43,899 bases of DNA from Myxococcales bacterium. GTDB lineage: Bacteria; Myxococcota_A; Polyangia; Polyangiales; Ga0077539. Under the pieces are notes generated by a model. It made no database searches. It was not told the DNA's origin and saw only the letters and a list, made by a program, of their open reading frames with translations. The DNA is taken from contig JAAFIF010000085.1 of assembly GCA_013298625.1 (NCBI GenBank), positions 1-43,899 of the forward strand, written 5' to 3'. Made by a program: the position numbers and the translations under genes. Positions 15,752-23,447 of the stretch are shown here, one piece after another (position 1 is the first letter of the stretch; every line of letters starts with the position of its first letter).

Positions 15752-17005
15752 TCAGTTGGCGCTGGCGCTGCCGCTGGCCGAAGCCTGGAAGCTCACAGAC
15801 ACGTTGACGGCAACGCTCACGCGCGCGGTGGCGGCGGGGAGCGCGGCGACCGCTTGCAGCGAGCACGCAGCGGCGGCGGCGCCGAGCTGCGTCGTGCTGC
15901 GGGCGAATCCGCCGGCGTTGCGCACCATGACCTGGCCCGCTTCGGCGAGCTCGCGCACGCGGGCGCCGAGGCCGACGATGGTCGAGCCGCGCGCGGCGAC
16001 GGCGTCGCTCAAGCGGCGAGCGCGCTCGGCGGCTTCGGCCGCGGCCGTCCCGTCGATGATGATGCGGGTCTGGCCGGGGGTGCACTCGCGCGACGAGACC
16101 TGCACGGTGTCGCACGACTCGCGGCACTCGGTGCGGATCTCCGGCGGGACGATGCGCCCGGTGCACACCGGCTGCGTGTACTGCACCGAGCATCCGCCGC
16201 GGCACTCACCCGCGCACTGCGCTTGCGCGCTCGCTTCGCAGCTGCCCTGGCAGGTGCCGGTGCAGCCGGCAGTGCAGCGCCCGTAGCACGTACCCTGGCA
16301 CGCGCCGTGGCAGTTGCCCTGCGCGTCGCGCGAGGCGCACGTGCCCTGGCAAGCGCCTTCGCACACGCCCGTGCAGCTGCCCGAGCAGGTGCCTTCGCAC
16401 GCTCCGCCGCACTGCCCGTTGACCTCGACCGCGCAGCGGCCGGTGCACTGCGCGCCGCACGATCCGCGCAGCTCTCCGCCGGTGCACTGGGTCTCGACGC
16501 GGCCCTCGCGAACGACAGTCGGCTGGCAGCGCTGGACGCACTGCTGGTACTCGTCGACGCGGGTCTTGCACACGGGGGGGACGCTCTCGACGTGCGTGCG
16601 CACCTGCGCGCTTCGGATGAAGTCGTACTCGCCGCGCACCTTCGCGCTGACGGCGGTGCACACCGAGCGCGTGTCTGCGCCGTTGGCCGTGAGCTCGGCG
16701 TCGCTCATGCCGAGGTCGCTTCCGAGCGCGCGACAGGCGCCGATGAGCTGCGTGTCGATCTCGCTCGAGGCGCGGATAAACGCGGCGCTCGCCACGAGAA
16801 ACGCCGAGAACGACTGCGCGTTTTCGGTCGCGCCGTACTCGGCCGCCGTGCACGAGTCGGGGATCCCCGCCGCGGCGCCACCACCACCACCGGCGTTGAC
16901 CGAGCCGCCGCCCTGCACGCCGCCTCCTCCGCCGTAGCCATTGAGGCATCCGCCCGCGAGCGCGACCAACGCAATGGCACCAAACCGACCTGCACTGAGC
17001 TTCAT
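15752..17005 (-). CDS. Cysteine-ladder lipoprotein
   Basis: A 417-residue lipoprotein. MKLSAGRFGAIALVALAGGC carries the lipobox; a Gly-rich stretch follows. The N-terminal third is helical. The middle is a ladder of Cys residues, mostly in CxGxC or CxxxC spacing (for example CEGTCSGSCTGVCEGAC), about two dozen in roughly 110 residues. The C-terminal third is Ala-rich with an AAAEAAERARRLSDAV helix and a Ser/Val-rich end (VSVAVNVSVSFQASASG). I know of no function; such ladders could be disulfide-stabilised surface fibres or metal-binding. The ATG at 17005 is preceded by GGGAG about 12 bases upstream. An in-frame ATG 13 codons upstream is less likely. Confidence 0.72.
   Translation of the reverse strand: MKLSAGRFGAIALVALAGGCLNGYGGGGGVQGGGSVNAGGGGGAAAGIPDSCTAAEYGATENAQSFSAFLVASAAFIRASSEIDTQLIGACRALGSDLGMSDAELTANGADTRSVCTAVSAKVRGEYDFIRSAQVRTHVESVPPVCKTRVDEYQQCVQRCQPTVVREGRVETQCTGGELRGSCGAQCTGRCAVEVNGQCGGACEGTCSGSCTGVCEGACQGTCASRDAQGNCHGACQGTCYGRCTAGCTGTCQGSCEASAQAQCAGECRGGCSVQYTQPVCTGRIVPPEIRTECRESCDTVQVSSRECTPGQTRIIIDGTAAAEAAERARRLSDAVAARGSTIVGLGARVRELAEAGQVMVRNAGGFARSTTQLGAAAAACSLQAVAALPAATARVSVAVNVSVSFQASASGSASAN
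16180..16500 (-). repeat. Imperfect CxGxC coding repeats
   Basis: Degenerate 12-bp periodicity that codes Cys every third or fourth residue with Gly/Thr/Ser/Ala between. This is the cysteine ladder of the lipoprotein above, not a CRISPR. Confidence 0.6.
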
Positions 17006-17158
17006 TCTCGTCACTGTCTCCCGCGCGGAGGTTCGCGCTGGCACAACCGACGATGCAAGCCCCTTCGTGATTCACCGGCTCGCCATGACCACGGACACGC
17101 GAGGAGATTTTCTACCCGCGGATTGCCGTCGCTGCGATTTCACGTTGATACTGCGCGC

Positions 17159-19000
17159 ATGCAGCGGATTCGAAACCTTGGTTTGCTCGGCGCCGCGAGC
17201 CTCGTGGCGCTCGCCGCGTGCAGCGATGCGCCGGTCATCGCGGACTCTGGACAACGTGACGTCACCTCGCCGATCGACACGGGCGTACCCCCGTTCGACA
17301 CGGGCGTACCTCCTGCGGACACCGGCGTTTTGCCAGCGGACACCGGCGTGCCGACGGAGGACGCAGCGGTCGCCGAGGCGGGCTGTCGCAGCAACGCAGA
17401 GTGCGAAGACATGAACGCGTGCACCGAGAACCTGTGCGATCCGGGCACGGGGGCGTGCGCGTTTCGCGGGATCGAAGGCTGCTGTTTGCGCGCGACGGAC
17501 TGCGACGACGGCAACACGTGCACGACGGACGCGTGCGACATGGGCACAAACCGCTGCACGCACGCGCTCATGCCGCGGTGCTGCACCAACGACGCAGAGT
17601 GCAACGACGGCCTCGCGTGCACGCGCGATCGCTGCGACCCGATGACCAACCGCTGCGCCAACGTCGCGGACCCGATGTGCTGCAACGAGGGCCAGACGCG
17701 CAGCTGCTACACGGGCGCGATGGGGACCTCGGGCGTGGGCCTGTGCCGCGCGGGCACCGAGTCGTGCGTGGGCAACCGCTGGAGCGGCGACTGCGTGGGC
17801 GAAGTGCTGCCGGCGACCAGCGAGAGCTGCGACGGCGCGATGACCGACGAGAACTGCAACGGCATGCGCAACGAGGGCTGCTCGTGCACCAACGGGATGA
17901 GCCGCGCTTGCTACACCGGCCCCGTCGGCACCAGCGGCGTCGGCCGCTGCCGCGGCGGAACGCAATCGTGCGCGGGCGGGACGTGGGGCACATGCTCGGG
18001 CCAGACGCTCCCGGGCACGGAGGTGTGCGGCAACATGATCGACGAGGACTGCGACGGCAGCGACCTCGCGTGCCCTCCGGCCAACGACCGACGCGAAGCC
18101 GCGACGCGCATCAACTTCACGCACACCGAGTACGTCAACCTCACGGGCACGACCGTGGGCGCCACGCGCGACGGCCCCATGGTGACGTGCGCGTGCACCT
18201 CGGGCGGCAACGTCTGGTACCAGTTTACGCTCACCACCCGCAGCGCCGTGTACATCGACACGTCGAGCACGCGGCCCGCGGACAACCTCGACACTTCTCT
18301 CTTTCTCACCAACGCAGCGGGCGTCGCGGTGCCTGCGCAGCCGCAAAACGGCCAGAGCGCCGCGGGCCTGTGCAACGACGACTCGGGCTGCGGCGGCGTG
18401 ACGGGCTGGGGCTCGACCTTTCAGTCGCGCACGTGGGGAGTGCTCGACGCCGGGACGTACTTCGTCTCCGTCGGCGGGTGCGGACAGGGCGCGTTTACCC
18501 TGCGTTTTCAGCACATTCCTGACACCGAGGGGTCGTTCTTCTACGGGACGCGGATCACTGGAGAGTCGAGCGACGAGACCTTCTTGATCGGCACCAACCG
18601 CCACTCGTCGCACTGCGGCGGGACGATCTCGGGCGAGGACGTTCGCTGGTTCATCACCTGCGGCGGCGCGCGGCAGTTCTTCTCGATGTGCGAAGGCGAC
18701 GGCGGCGGATACCTCTCGCGCAACAACGCGACAGAGACCCGCCGCTGGGACCCCGTGCTCTACATCCACTCGGGCGTCACGGGCATCGAGAGCTCGTGCT
18801 CGGACACCGGCGCCGCGGGCGTCGATTGCCGCGGCCGCGTGGGAGCAAACCTCAGCTCGGCCACGTTCGACACCGTGCAGGGCGGAGCGCGCTTCTCGAT
18901 GGCCTCGGCCTCGCGCGGGATCAACGCCATCCTCGTCGACGAGCGCAACCGCGGCTCGGGCATGGCGTACCGCCTGCGCTGGCGCGTCACCGACCGCTGA
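17159..19000 (+). CDS. Large Cys-rich lipoprotein with putative metal-binding repeats
   Basis: A 613-residue lipoprotein. MQRIRNLGLLGAASLVALAAC is the signal, followed by a linker of four 7-residue DTGVPP(A/F) repeats (codons 17276-17353). Next come Dictyostelium-type Cys repeats (CEDMNACTENLCD, CDDGNTCTTDACD, CNDGLACTRDRCD), then two copies of a CYTGxxGTSGVGxCRxGTxSC unit, each ending in a DENCNG/DEDCDG Asp-rich motif typical of MopE-like metal-binding modules. The C-terminal 290 residues look like a jelly-roll/PPC-type beta domain (VWYQFTLTTRSAVYIDTS, GTYFVSVGGCG). It is a surface protein of the type abundant in myxobacteria; binding partner unknown. The ATG at 17159 directly precedes the signal. 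Confidence 0.8.
   Translation: MQRIRNLGLLGAASLVALAACSDAPVIADSGQRDVTSPIDTGVPPFDTGVPPADTGVLPADTGVPTEDAAVAEAGCRSNAECEDMNACTENLCDPGTGACAFRGIEGCCLRATDCDDGNTCTTDACDMGTNRCTHALMPRCCTNDAECNDGLACTRDRCDPMTNRCANVADPMCCNEGQTRSCYTGAMGTSGVGLCRAGTESCVGNRWSGDCVGEVLPATSESCDGAMTDENCNGMRNEGCSCTNGMSRACYTGPVGTSGVGRCRGGTQSCAGGTWGTCSGQTLPGTEVCGNMIDEDCDGSDLACPPANDRREAATRINFTHTEYVNLTGTTVGATRDGPMVTCACTSGGNVWYQFTLTTRSAVYIDTSSTRPADNLDTSLFLTNAAGVAVPAQPQNGQSAAGLCNDDSGCGGVTGWGSTFQSRTWGVLDAGTYFVSVGGCGQGAFTLRFQHIPDTEGSFFYGTRITGESSDETFLIGTNRHSSHCGGTISGEDVRWFITCGGARQFFSMCEGDGGGYLSRNNATETRRWDPVLYIHSGVTGIESSCSDTGAAGVDCRGRVGANLSSATFDTVQGGARFSMASASRGINAILVDERNRGSGMAYRLRWRVTDR
17276..17353 (+). repeat. 21-bp repeats coding DTGVPPx linker
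   Basis: Four imperfect copies at 17276, 17297, 17318 and 17339 coding DTGVPPF, DTGVPPA, DTGVLPA and DTGVP. Confidence 0.75.
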
Positions 19001-19016
19001 GCGCCGCTGCGCTCAG
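18997..19016. terminator. Two-way hairpin made of the two stop codons
   Basis: Stem CTGAGCGC / GCGCTCAG (8 bp) with loop CGCT. Its TGA ends the large lipoprotein gene and its TCA is the stop of mgtE on the other strand. Confidence 0.6.
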
Positions 19017-20419
19017 TGCGCGGCGATCACCGCGCCGAGCAGCGCCTTGGCGATCGAGAAGTACGCGACGATCCCGAGCACGTCGACCAGCGAGGCGATG
19101 AAGGGCGTCGAGGACACCGCGGGGTCGAAGCGCATCCGTCGCAGGAGGATCGGCATGACCGAGCCGACCACGGTGCCGATCGTCACGACGGCGACGAGCG
19201 TGAGCGACACGATCAGCGCGATCTTGAATTGATGTGCGATCGCCGGACGCCACAGCATCGTGCGGATGAACCCGATCGCGCCGAGGATCAGCCCGAGCAC
19301 GATTCCCTGCCCGAACTCTCGACGTAGCACGCGAAACGCGTCGCCGTCCTTGATCTCGCCGACGGCCATGGCGCGGATCACGATGGTGGCCGACTGCGAG
19401 CCAGAGTTTCCTCCGGACGAGATCACCAGCGGGATGAAGAGCACCAGCGTCGCCACCGTGTGAAAGGCGTCTTCGTACCGCGCCAGCGCCGTCCCCGTGA
19501 ACAGCTCGCCGATGAACAGCGCGATCAGCCACCGCGCGCGCGCCGAGATAAACCGCCAGAACCCCGTCGCGAAGTACCCGTGCTCGACCGGCTCGACGCC
19601 TGCGAGCTTCTGCACGTCCTCGGTCTGCTCTTGCACGAGCACGTCCATCACGTCGTCGAACGTGATGACCCCGAGCAGCCGACCAAACTTGTCGACCACG
19701 GGTACGGCCGAGAGGTCGTACTTCGCCAACGAACGCGCGACCTCTTCTTGATCGAGCTCGGGCGCGACCGTGATGACGTTCTCGGTCATCACTTCACCGA
19801 GGGTCTGCGTGCTCTCTCCGAGCAGCAAATCACGAAGCGAAGCGACGCCGAGCAGCTTCTTGGGCCCCGCGTCTTCGGGCTCTCCGTCGGCCTTGTCCAG
19901 CAGCAGGACGTAGACGTAGTAGACGGTCTCGACCTCGTCGGCTCGGCGTCGGATCTCTTCGATCGCCTCGCGCACCGTGAGGTGCCGCGGCAGGCCGATG
20001 AAGTCCGTGGTCATCAAGCCGCCCGCGGTGTTCTCGGCGAACTCGCTGAGCGCGCGAACGTCTCGCGCTTCGTCGGGCTCGAGCGCCGCGAGGATCTTCT
20101 CGCGCGGCTCTTCTTCGAGGTCTTGGACGAGGTCAGCGCGATCGTCGCTGGCCATCGACCCGACGATCGCCGCGGCGGCGTTGGTGTCCATCCGCGCGAC
20201 GATGGCTTGCTGCCGCGCGGGCTCGAGGCGCTCGAAGATCGGCGCGGCGATCTCCGCCGGGATGTGCGCCATCACCGTGGCGGCTTCTTCAGCGGTCAGA
20301 TCCTCGACGATGTCCGCGATGTCTTCGGGGTGGACCTCTTCGAGAAATTCCGCGACTGACGCGGGTTCTTCCCGCAGCAGGTCCTTCAGCTCGGGGCCGA
20401 TGAGGGTCGCGAAGCGCAT
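19013..20419 (-). CDS. mgtE: Mg2+ transporter MgtE
   Basis: A 468-residue magnesium channel/transporter with the full family layout. There is a cytosolic N domain of helical repeats (residues 1-130, HPEDIADIVEDLTAEEAATV). Two CBS domains follow (about 130-255; FIGLPRHLTVREAIEEIRR and VMTENVITVAPELDQEEVARSLAKYDLSAVPVVD). The C-terminal membrane domain has five helices and the conserved pore segment PLVISSGGNSGSQSATIVIRAMA. It moves Mg2+ across the inner membrane and closes when Mg2+ binds the cytosolic domains. The start ATG at 20419 opens with the N domain directly. Only 57 bases separate it from the divergent photolyase gene, which leaves no room for an M-box riboswitch. Confidence 0.93.
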   Translation of the reverse strand: MRFATLIGPELKDLLREEPASVAEFLEEVHPEDIADIVEDLTAEEAATVMAHIPAEIAAPIFERLEPARQQAIVARMDTNAAAAIVGSMASDDRADLVQDLEEEPREKILAALEPDEARDVRALSEFAENTAGGLMTTDFIGLPRHLTVREAIEEIRRRADEVETVYYVYVLLLDKADGEPEDAGPKKLLGVASLRDLLLGESTQTLGEVMTENVITVAPELDQEEVARSLAKYDLSAVPVVDKFGRLLGVITFDDVMDVLVQEQTEDVQKLAGVEPVEHGYFATGFWRFISARARWLIALFIGELFTGTALARYEDAFHTVATLVLFIPLVISSGGNSGSQSATIVIRAMAVGEIKDGDAFRVLRREFGQGIVLGLILGAIGFIRTMLWRPAIAHQFKIALIVSLTLVAVVTIGTVVGSVMPILLRRMRFDPAVSSTPFIASLVDVLGIVAYFSIAKALLGAVIAAH

Positions 20420-20476
20420 GACAAGCCGGGACGATACGGCACGCGCGCCCGGATCGAGCATCGAACGTGTCGATTG

Positions 20477-21910
20477 ATGGCAACGCGCAAGAAGCTCCCT
20501 GCTGAACCGCCGTTCGACCCCGAGGCCGCGCGCCGCTCGATCGCGCACGACGCCCCGATTCGCAGCGGAAAATACGTCCTCTACTGGCTGCGCGCCCTGC
20601 GCCGCGCCGAGGACAACCTCTGCCTCGACCACGCCGTTCGCAGGGCCAACGAGCTCGGCCTGCCGCTGGTCGTCTACGAGTCCCTCGACCCCCGCGCGCC
20701 CTACGCGAGCGCGCGGGTGCACACGTTTGTGCTGCAGTCGGCGATCGGGCGGCGCGAGGCGATCGAGTCGAAGGGCGCTGCGTACGGGTTCTTTTTGCCC
20801 AAGAGCGCCGACGAAGCGCGGGCCAACAAGGCGCTCGTGAAGCTCGCGCGCGACGCGGCGCTGATCGTGACGGACTGGTTCGCGCCGAGCGGGGCGATGA
20901 GCGAGTTTTGGAGCGAGGTCCCTGCGCGCATCGGGCGCGCGTACGGGGTGCGCGTCGAGCTGGTGGACGACACGGTGGGCGTCGCGATGGCGCACTTCGC
21001 GGGCAAGCACGAGGTCGCCGCGCGAACGATACGCCCGAAGGTGCAGCGCGTGCTCGACGCGTGCTTGCGCGCGAGCGACGAGCCCACGGTGCGCGCGCCG
21101 CGGCTGCGCGAGGTCGAATGGCCGTTTTCACCGGTCGAAATCCAGGCGAACGCCGTCGCATCGCTCGTCGAGGGCTGCGCGATCGACCACTCGATCCCGG
21201 CCGTCGCGACCACGCCCGGCACGCGCGTCGAGGCGCTGCGTCGGCTCGATCGCTTCATCGACGAGCGCCTGCGTCGCTACGACTCGCAGCGCAACGACAT
21301 GGGGCTCAAGGGGAGCTCCGAGCTGAGCGCGCATCTGCACTTCGGCGTGCTGTCGGGGCGATCGGTCGCGCTGCGAGCGCGGGCGAGCTCGGCGCCCGAG
21401 GCCGAGCGCGAGGCGTTTGTCGAAGAGCTGATCGTGCGGCGCGCGCTGGCGTTCAACCACTGCATGACGACCGAGGGGCATCATCGCTACGAGCGATCCG
21501 TTCCTGAGTGGGCGCGCGCCACGCTCGAGGCGCACGACAACGACCCGCGCGCGAAGCACACGTTCGAAGACTTCGAGCGCGCCCGCACCCGCGACCCGCT
21601 GTGGAACGCCGCGCAGCGCGAGCTCTTGCGCGACGGCGTGATCCAGCCCTACGCGCGCATGCTCTGGGGCAAAGTCGCGATCGAGCTGGCTCCGTCCGCG
21701 AAGACCGCGTTCGAGTGGCTCGTCGCGCTCAACGACAAGTGGGCGCTCGACGGCCGCGACCCCAACACGTACACGAACATCGCGTGGTGCTTCGGCCTGC
21801 ACGATCACCCGTACCCCGAGCGTGCGGTGTTCGGGACGGTGCGCTGCATGACCTCTCGCGCCGCCAGCACCAAGTGGGACACCGCTGCGTACGTGCAGCG
21901 CGTTCGCTGA
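20477..21910 (+). CDS. phr: Class II CPD photolyase
   Basis: A 477-residue protein of the class II cyclobutane pyrimidine dimer photolyase family. N-terminal antenna/Rossmann part: GKYVLYWLRALRRAEDNLCLDHAVRRA and LGLPLVVYESL. C-terminal FAD-binding part: ELSAHLHFGVLSGRSVAL, FVEELIVRRALAFN, the strongly conserved YARMLWGKVAIE, then NDKWALDGRDPNTYTNIAW and CFGLHDHPYPERAVFGTVR, which are hallmarks of class II rather than class I enzymes. It would split UV-made pyrimidine dimers with blue light and reduced FAD. The start is ATG 20477; a TTG sits one codon before. It is divergent from mgtE and convergent with the CxxC protein gene, stops sharing a 10-bp palindrome. Confidence 0.92.
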   Translation: MATRKKLPAEPPFDPEAARRSIAHDAPIRSGKYVLYWLRALRRAEDNLCLDHAVRRANELGLPLVVYESLDPRAPYASARVHTFVLQSAIGRREAIESKGAAYGFFLPKSADEARANKALVKLARDAALIVTDWFAPSGAMSEFWSEVPARIGRAYGVRVELVDDTVGVAMAHFAGKHEVAARTIRPKVQRVLDACLRASDEPTVRAPRLREVEWPFSPVEIQANAVASLVEGCAIDHSIPAVATTPGTRVEALRRLDRFIDERLRRYDSQRNDMGLKGSSELSAHLHFGVLSGRSVALRARASSAPEAEREAFVEELIVRRALAFNHCMTTEGHHRYERSVPEWARATLEAHDNDPRAKHTFEDFERARTRDPLWNAAQRELLRDGVIQPYARMLWGKVAIELAPSAKTAFEWLVALNDKWALDGRDPNTYTNIAWCFGLHDHPYPERAVFGTVRCMTSRAASTKWDTAAYVQRVR

Positions 21911-21917
21911 GCGCTCA
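21908..21917. terminator. 10-bp palindrome TGAGCGCTCA formed by opposed stops
   Basis: The TGA of the photolyase gene and the TCA of the minus-strand gene form a perfect palindrome. As RNA it gives only a 3-bp stem with a 4-base loop, so termination by it alone is doubtful. Confidence 0.3.
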
Positions 21918-22508
21918 CGGCGCGTAGAGCCGCGGCCATCGCACGCCCACGAGGGCGGGATCCGCGCGCACGAGCCAGACCTCGTCGCCCTCAAACGACT
22001 TCACCGTTCGCTCGACCTGAGCGTAGCGCGGGACGTACACGATCCCGACGCACTGCGGCCATCGACCGCGCGCGACGTGCTCTTGCGCGACGAGCGTCGC
22101 GGGAGGCAGGGCCAGCATTCGAACGACGCGCTCGACAGTGTTCGGACGCGCGGTCACGCAGAGGCACAGCACGTCATCTTCGCGCAACGAACCCCCGTCG
22201 ATCGCCGTCGAGCCGCAGCGCTCGCACCGCGCGAAAGAGAAGCGTCGCGCAGGGTCGTCGAACCAGTCGCTCGGACACAGCCCGCGAGCGACGGCTCGCT
22301 CGCACAGCTCGTCGAGGTACGGCTCGAGCCGCGCGCTCACCTCGTCGCGCTCGTCGAAGAACCACTCGTCCTCGCGCGTGAGGTTGTTGTGCTGGACGCG
22401 CACGAGGTAGCTGTTGGGGCCAGTGGCGACCTCTTCGATAAACTCGTCGACGAGCGCGCTGACGAGCTGGGCGCGCGCTCGAATCGAGCCCGCGCGCGCG
22501 TCGGTCAC
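21915..22508 (-). CDS. Uncharacterised protein with a CxxC...CxC cluster
   Basis: A 197-residue protein. The N-terminal half is acidic and helical (RAQLVSALVDEFIEEVATGP). In the middle FARCERCGST and VLCLCV bring four Cys close together, a possible zinc site. The C-terminal half has beta-rich segments (CVGIVYVPRYAQVERTV, DEVWLVRADPALVG). I recognise no family and see no signal peptide. The GTG start overlaps the stop of the formyltransferase-like gene as GTGA, so it is translationally coupled and is the last gene of a three-gene minus-strand operon. Confidence 0.6.
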   Translation of the reverse strand: MTDARAGSIRARAQLVSALVDEFIEEVATGPNSYLVRVQHNNLTREDEWFFDERDEVSARLEPYLDELCERAVARGLCPSDWFDDPARRFSFARCERCGSTAIDGGSLREDDVLCLCVTARPNTVERVVRMLALPPATLVAQEHVARGRWPQCVGIVYVPRYAQVERTVKSFEGDEVWLVRADPALVGVRWPRLYAP

Positions 22509-23413
22509 AGCCGCGGAATCCCCGGAAAAAGACCCACGACATCCATCCCGCGCACGGTGACGTCGCTGTCCTCTGCGCGCGCTTCGACCACGACCACACC
22601 GCCGTCGGCCGCGCGCACCATCACGCCTTCGTTGGTCGCGACGATGTCCCCCGGCTCGAGCGCGAGCGGAACGTCCGTCGCCGGCCGCACCTTCACGATC
22701 ACCACGGTCTGGTCGTTGTAGCCCGTGAAAGCGCCCGGGTCTGGCGCCGCGGCGCGCACGCGCGCGATCACGTCGTCGACGGGCCAGTCCCACACGAGCT
22801 CGCAGTCCTCGTCGCTCGGCGCAGGCGCCTCGGTGGCGCGCTCTTCGTCCTGCGGAATCTCGGGGATGGACTCGCCGCGCGCGTAGCGCCCCGCCACGTC
22901 GCGCATGAGCGCGAGCGAGGGGCGATCGAGCGCCTTGGCGAGCTCCCACGCGTTGCAGTCCTTGGGGATCTGCATGCGTCGCTGCGCGAGGATCGCTCCG
23001 TCGTCGTAGCGAGGGCTGAGCACGTGCGCCGTGACGCCGGTCTCGCGCTCGCCCGCGGCGATCACCCAGAAGTACGGGTCTGCGCCGCGGTACTTGGGCA
23101 AGAGCGAGGGGTGCACGCCGAAGCCGCGACGGCAGAGCCGCAGGACTTCGAGCGGGATCTTCTTGGTCCAGAACCACGAGACGAGCAGCGACGGCTTGGC
23201 CGCGCGCAGCATCTCGACGGTGTCTGGGTGCGCCAGGTCCGGGCGCGCGAGCACGAGCCCGCCGCGCTCGAGCATGACGCGACGAAGCTTGCGCATCCCC
23301 GGCAAATCCGGCCGTGAAATGCACGCAACCCGCACGTCGAGCCCGTCTTGCAACAGCGCGAGCGCTCCGAGCGGAAGTCCGAAATAGACGATCGAATAGC
23401 CCTGCGACGCCAT
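22505..23413 (-). CDS. Formyltransferase-fold protein (Fmt/PurN-like), catalytic Asn replaced
   Basis: A 302-residue protein. The N-terminal domain is the Formyl_trans_N fold: IVYFGLPLGALALLQ, ARPDLAHPDTVEML, PSLLVSWFWTKKIP, GVHPSLLPKYRGADPYFW and GERETGVTAHVLSPRYDDGAIL. In Fmt the catalytic triad is Asn106-His108-Asp144. Here His101 and Asp137 match in position and spacing (36 residues), but Gly99 replaces Asn. The C-terminal part (FTGYNDQTVVIVKVRP and GDIVATNEGVMVRAADG) resembles the OB-fold domain of Fmt. Possible roles are formyl transfer to a sugar amine, tRNA or a peptide by an altered mechanism, or a binding role. It is not the housekeeping fmt gene, which usually sits beside def. It lies 34 bases downstream of the ATPase-PglZ gene. 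Confidence 0.75.
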   Translation of the reverse strand: MASQGYSIVYFGLPLGALALLQDGLDVRVACISRPDLPGMRKLRRVMLERGGLVLARPDLAHPDTVEMLRAAKPSLLVSWFWTKKIPLEVLRLCRRGFGVHPSLLPKYRGADPYFWVIAAGERETGVTAHVLSPRYDDGAILAQRRMQIPKDCNAWELAKALDRPSLALMRDVAGRYARGESIPEIPQDEERATEAPAPSDEDCELVWDWPVDDVIARVRAAAPDPGAFTGYNDQTVVIVKVRPATDVPLALEPGDIVATNEGVMVRAADGGVVVVEARAEDSDVTVRGMDVVGLFPGIPRL

Positions 23414-23447
23414 CAGGCCTCTAACGCTCTCGTTGTTACTACAACGC

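Noticed and set aside
16180..16500. Repeats that could be taken for a CRISPR array
   Set aside because: They code in-frame CxGxC units with no constant repeat or unique spacers.
15854..17158. Upstream extension of the large Cys-rich lipoprotein gene
   Set aside because: It is antisense to the Cys-ladder gene. The ATG at 17159 gives an immediate lipoprotein signal.
20420..20476. M-box Mg2+ riboswitch before mgtE
   Set aside because: The divergent gap is only 57 bases, far too short for the known M-box.
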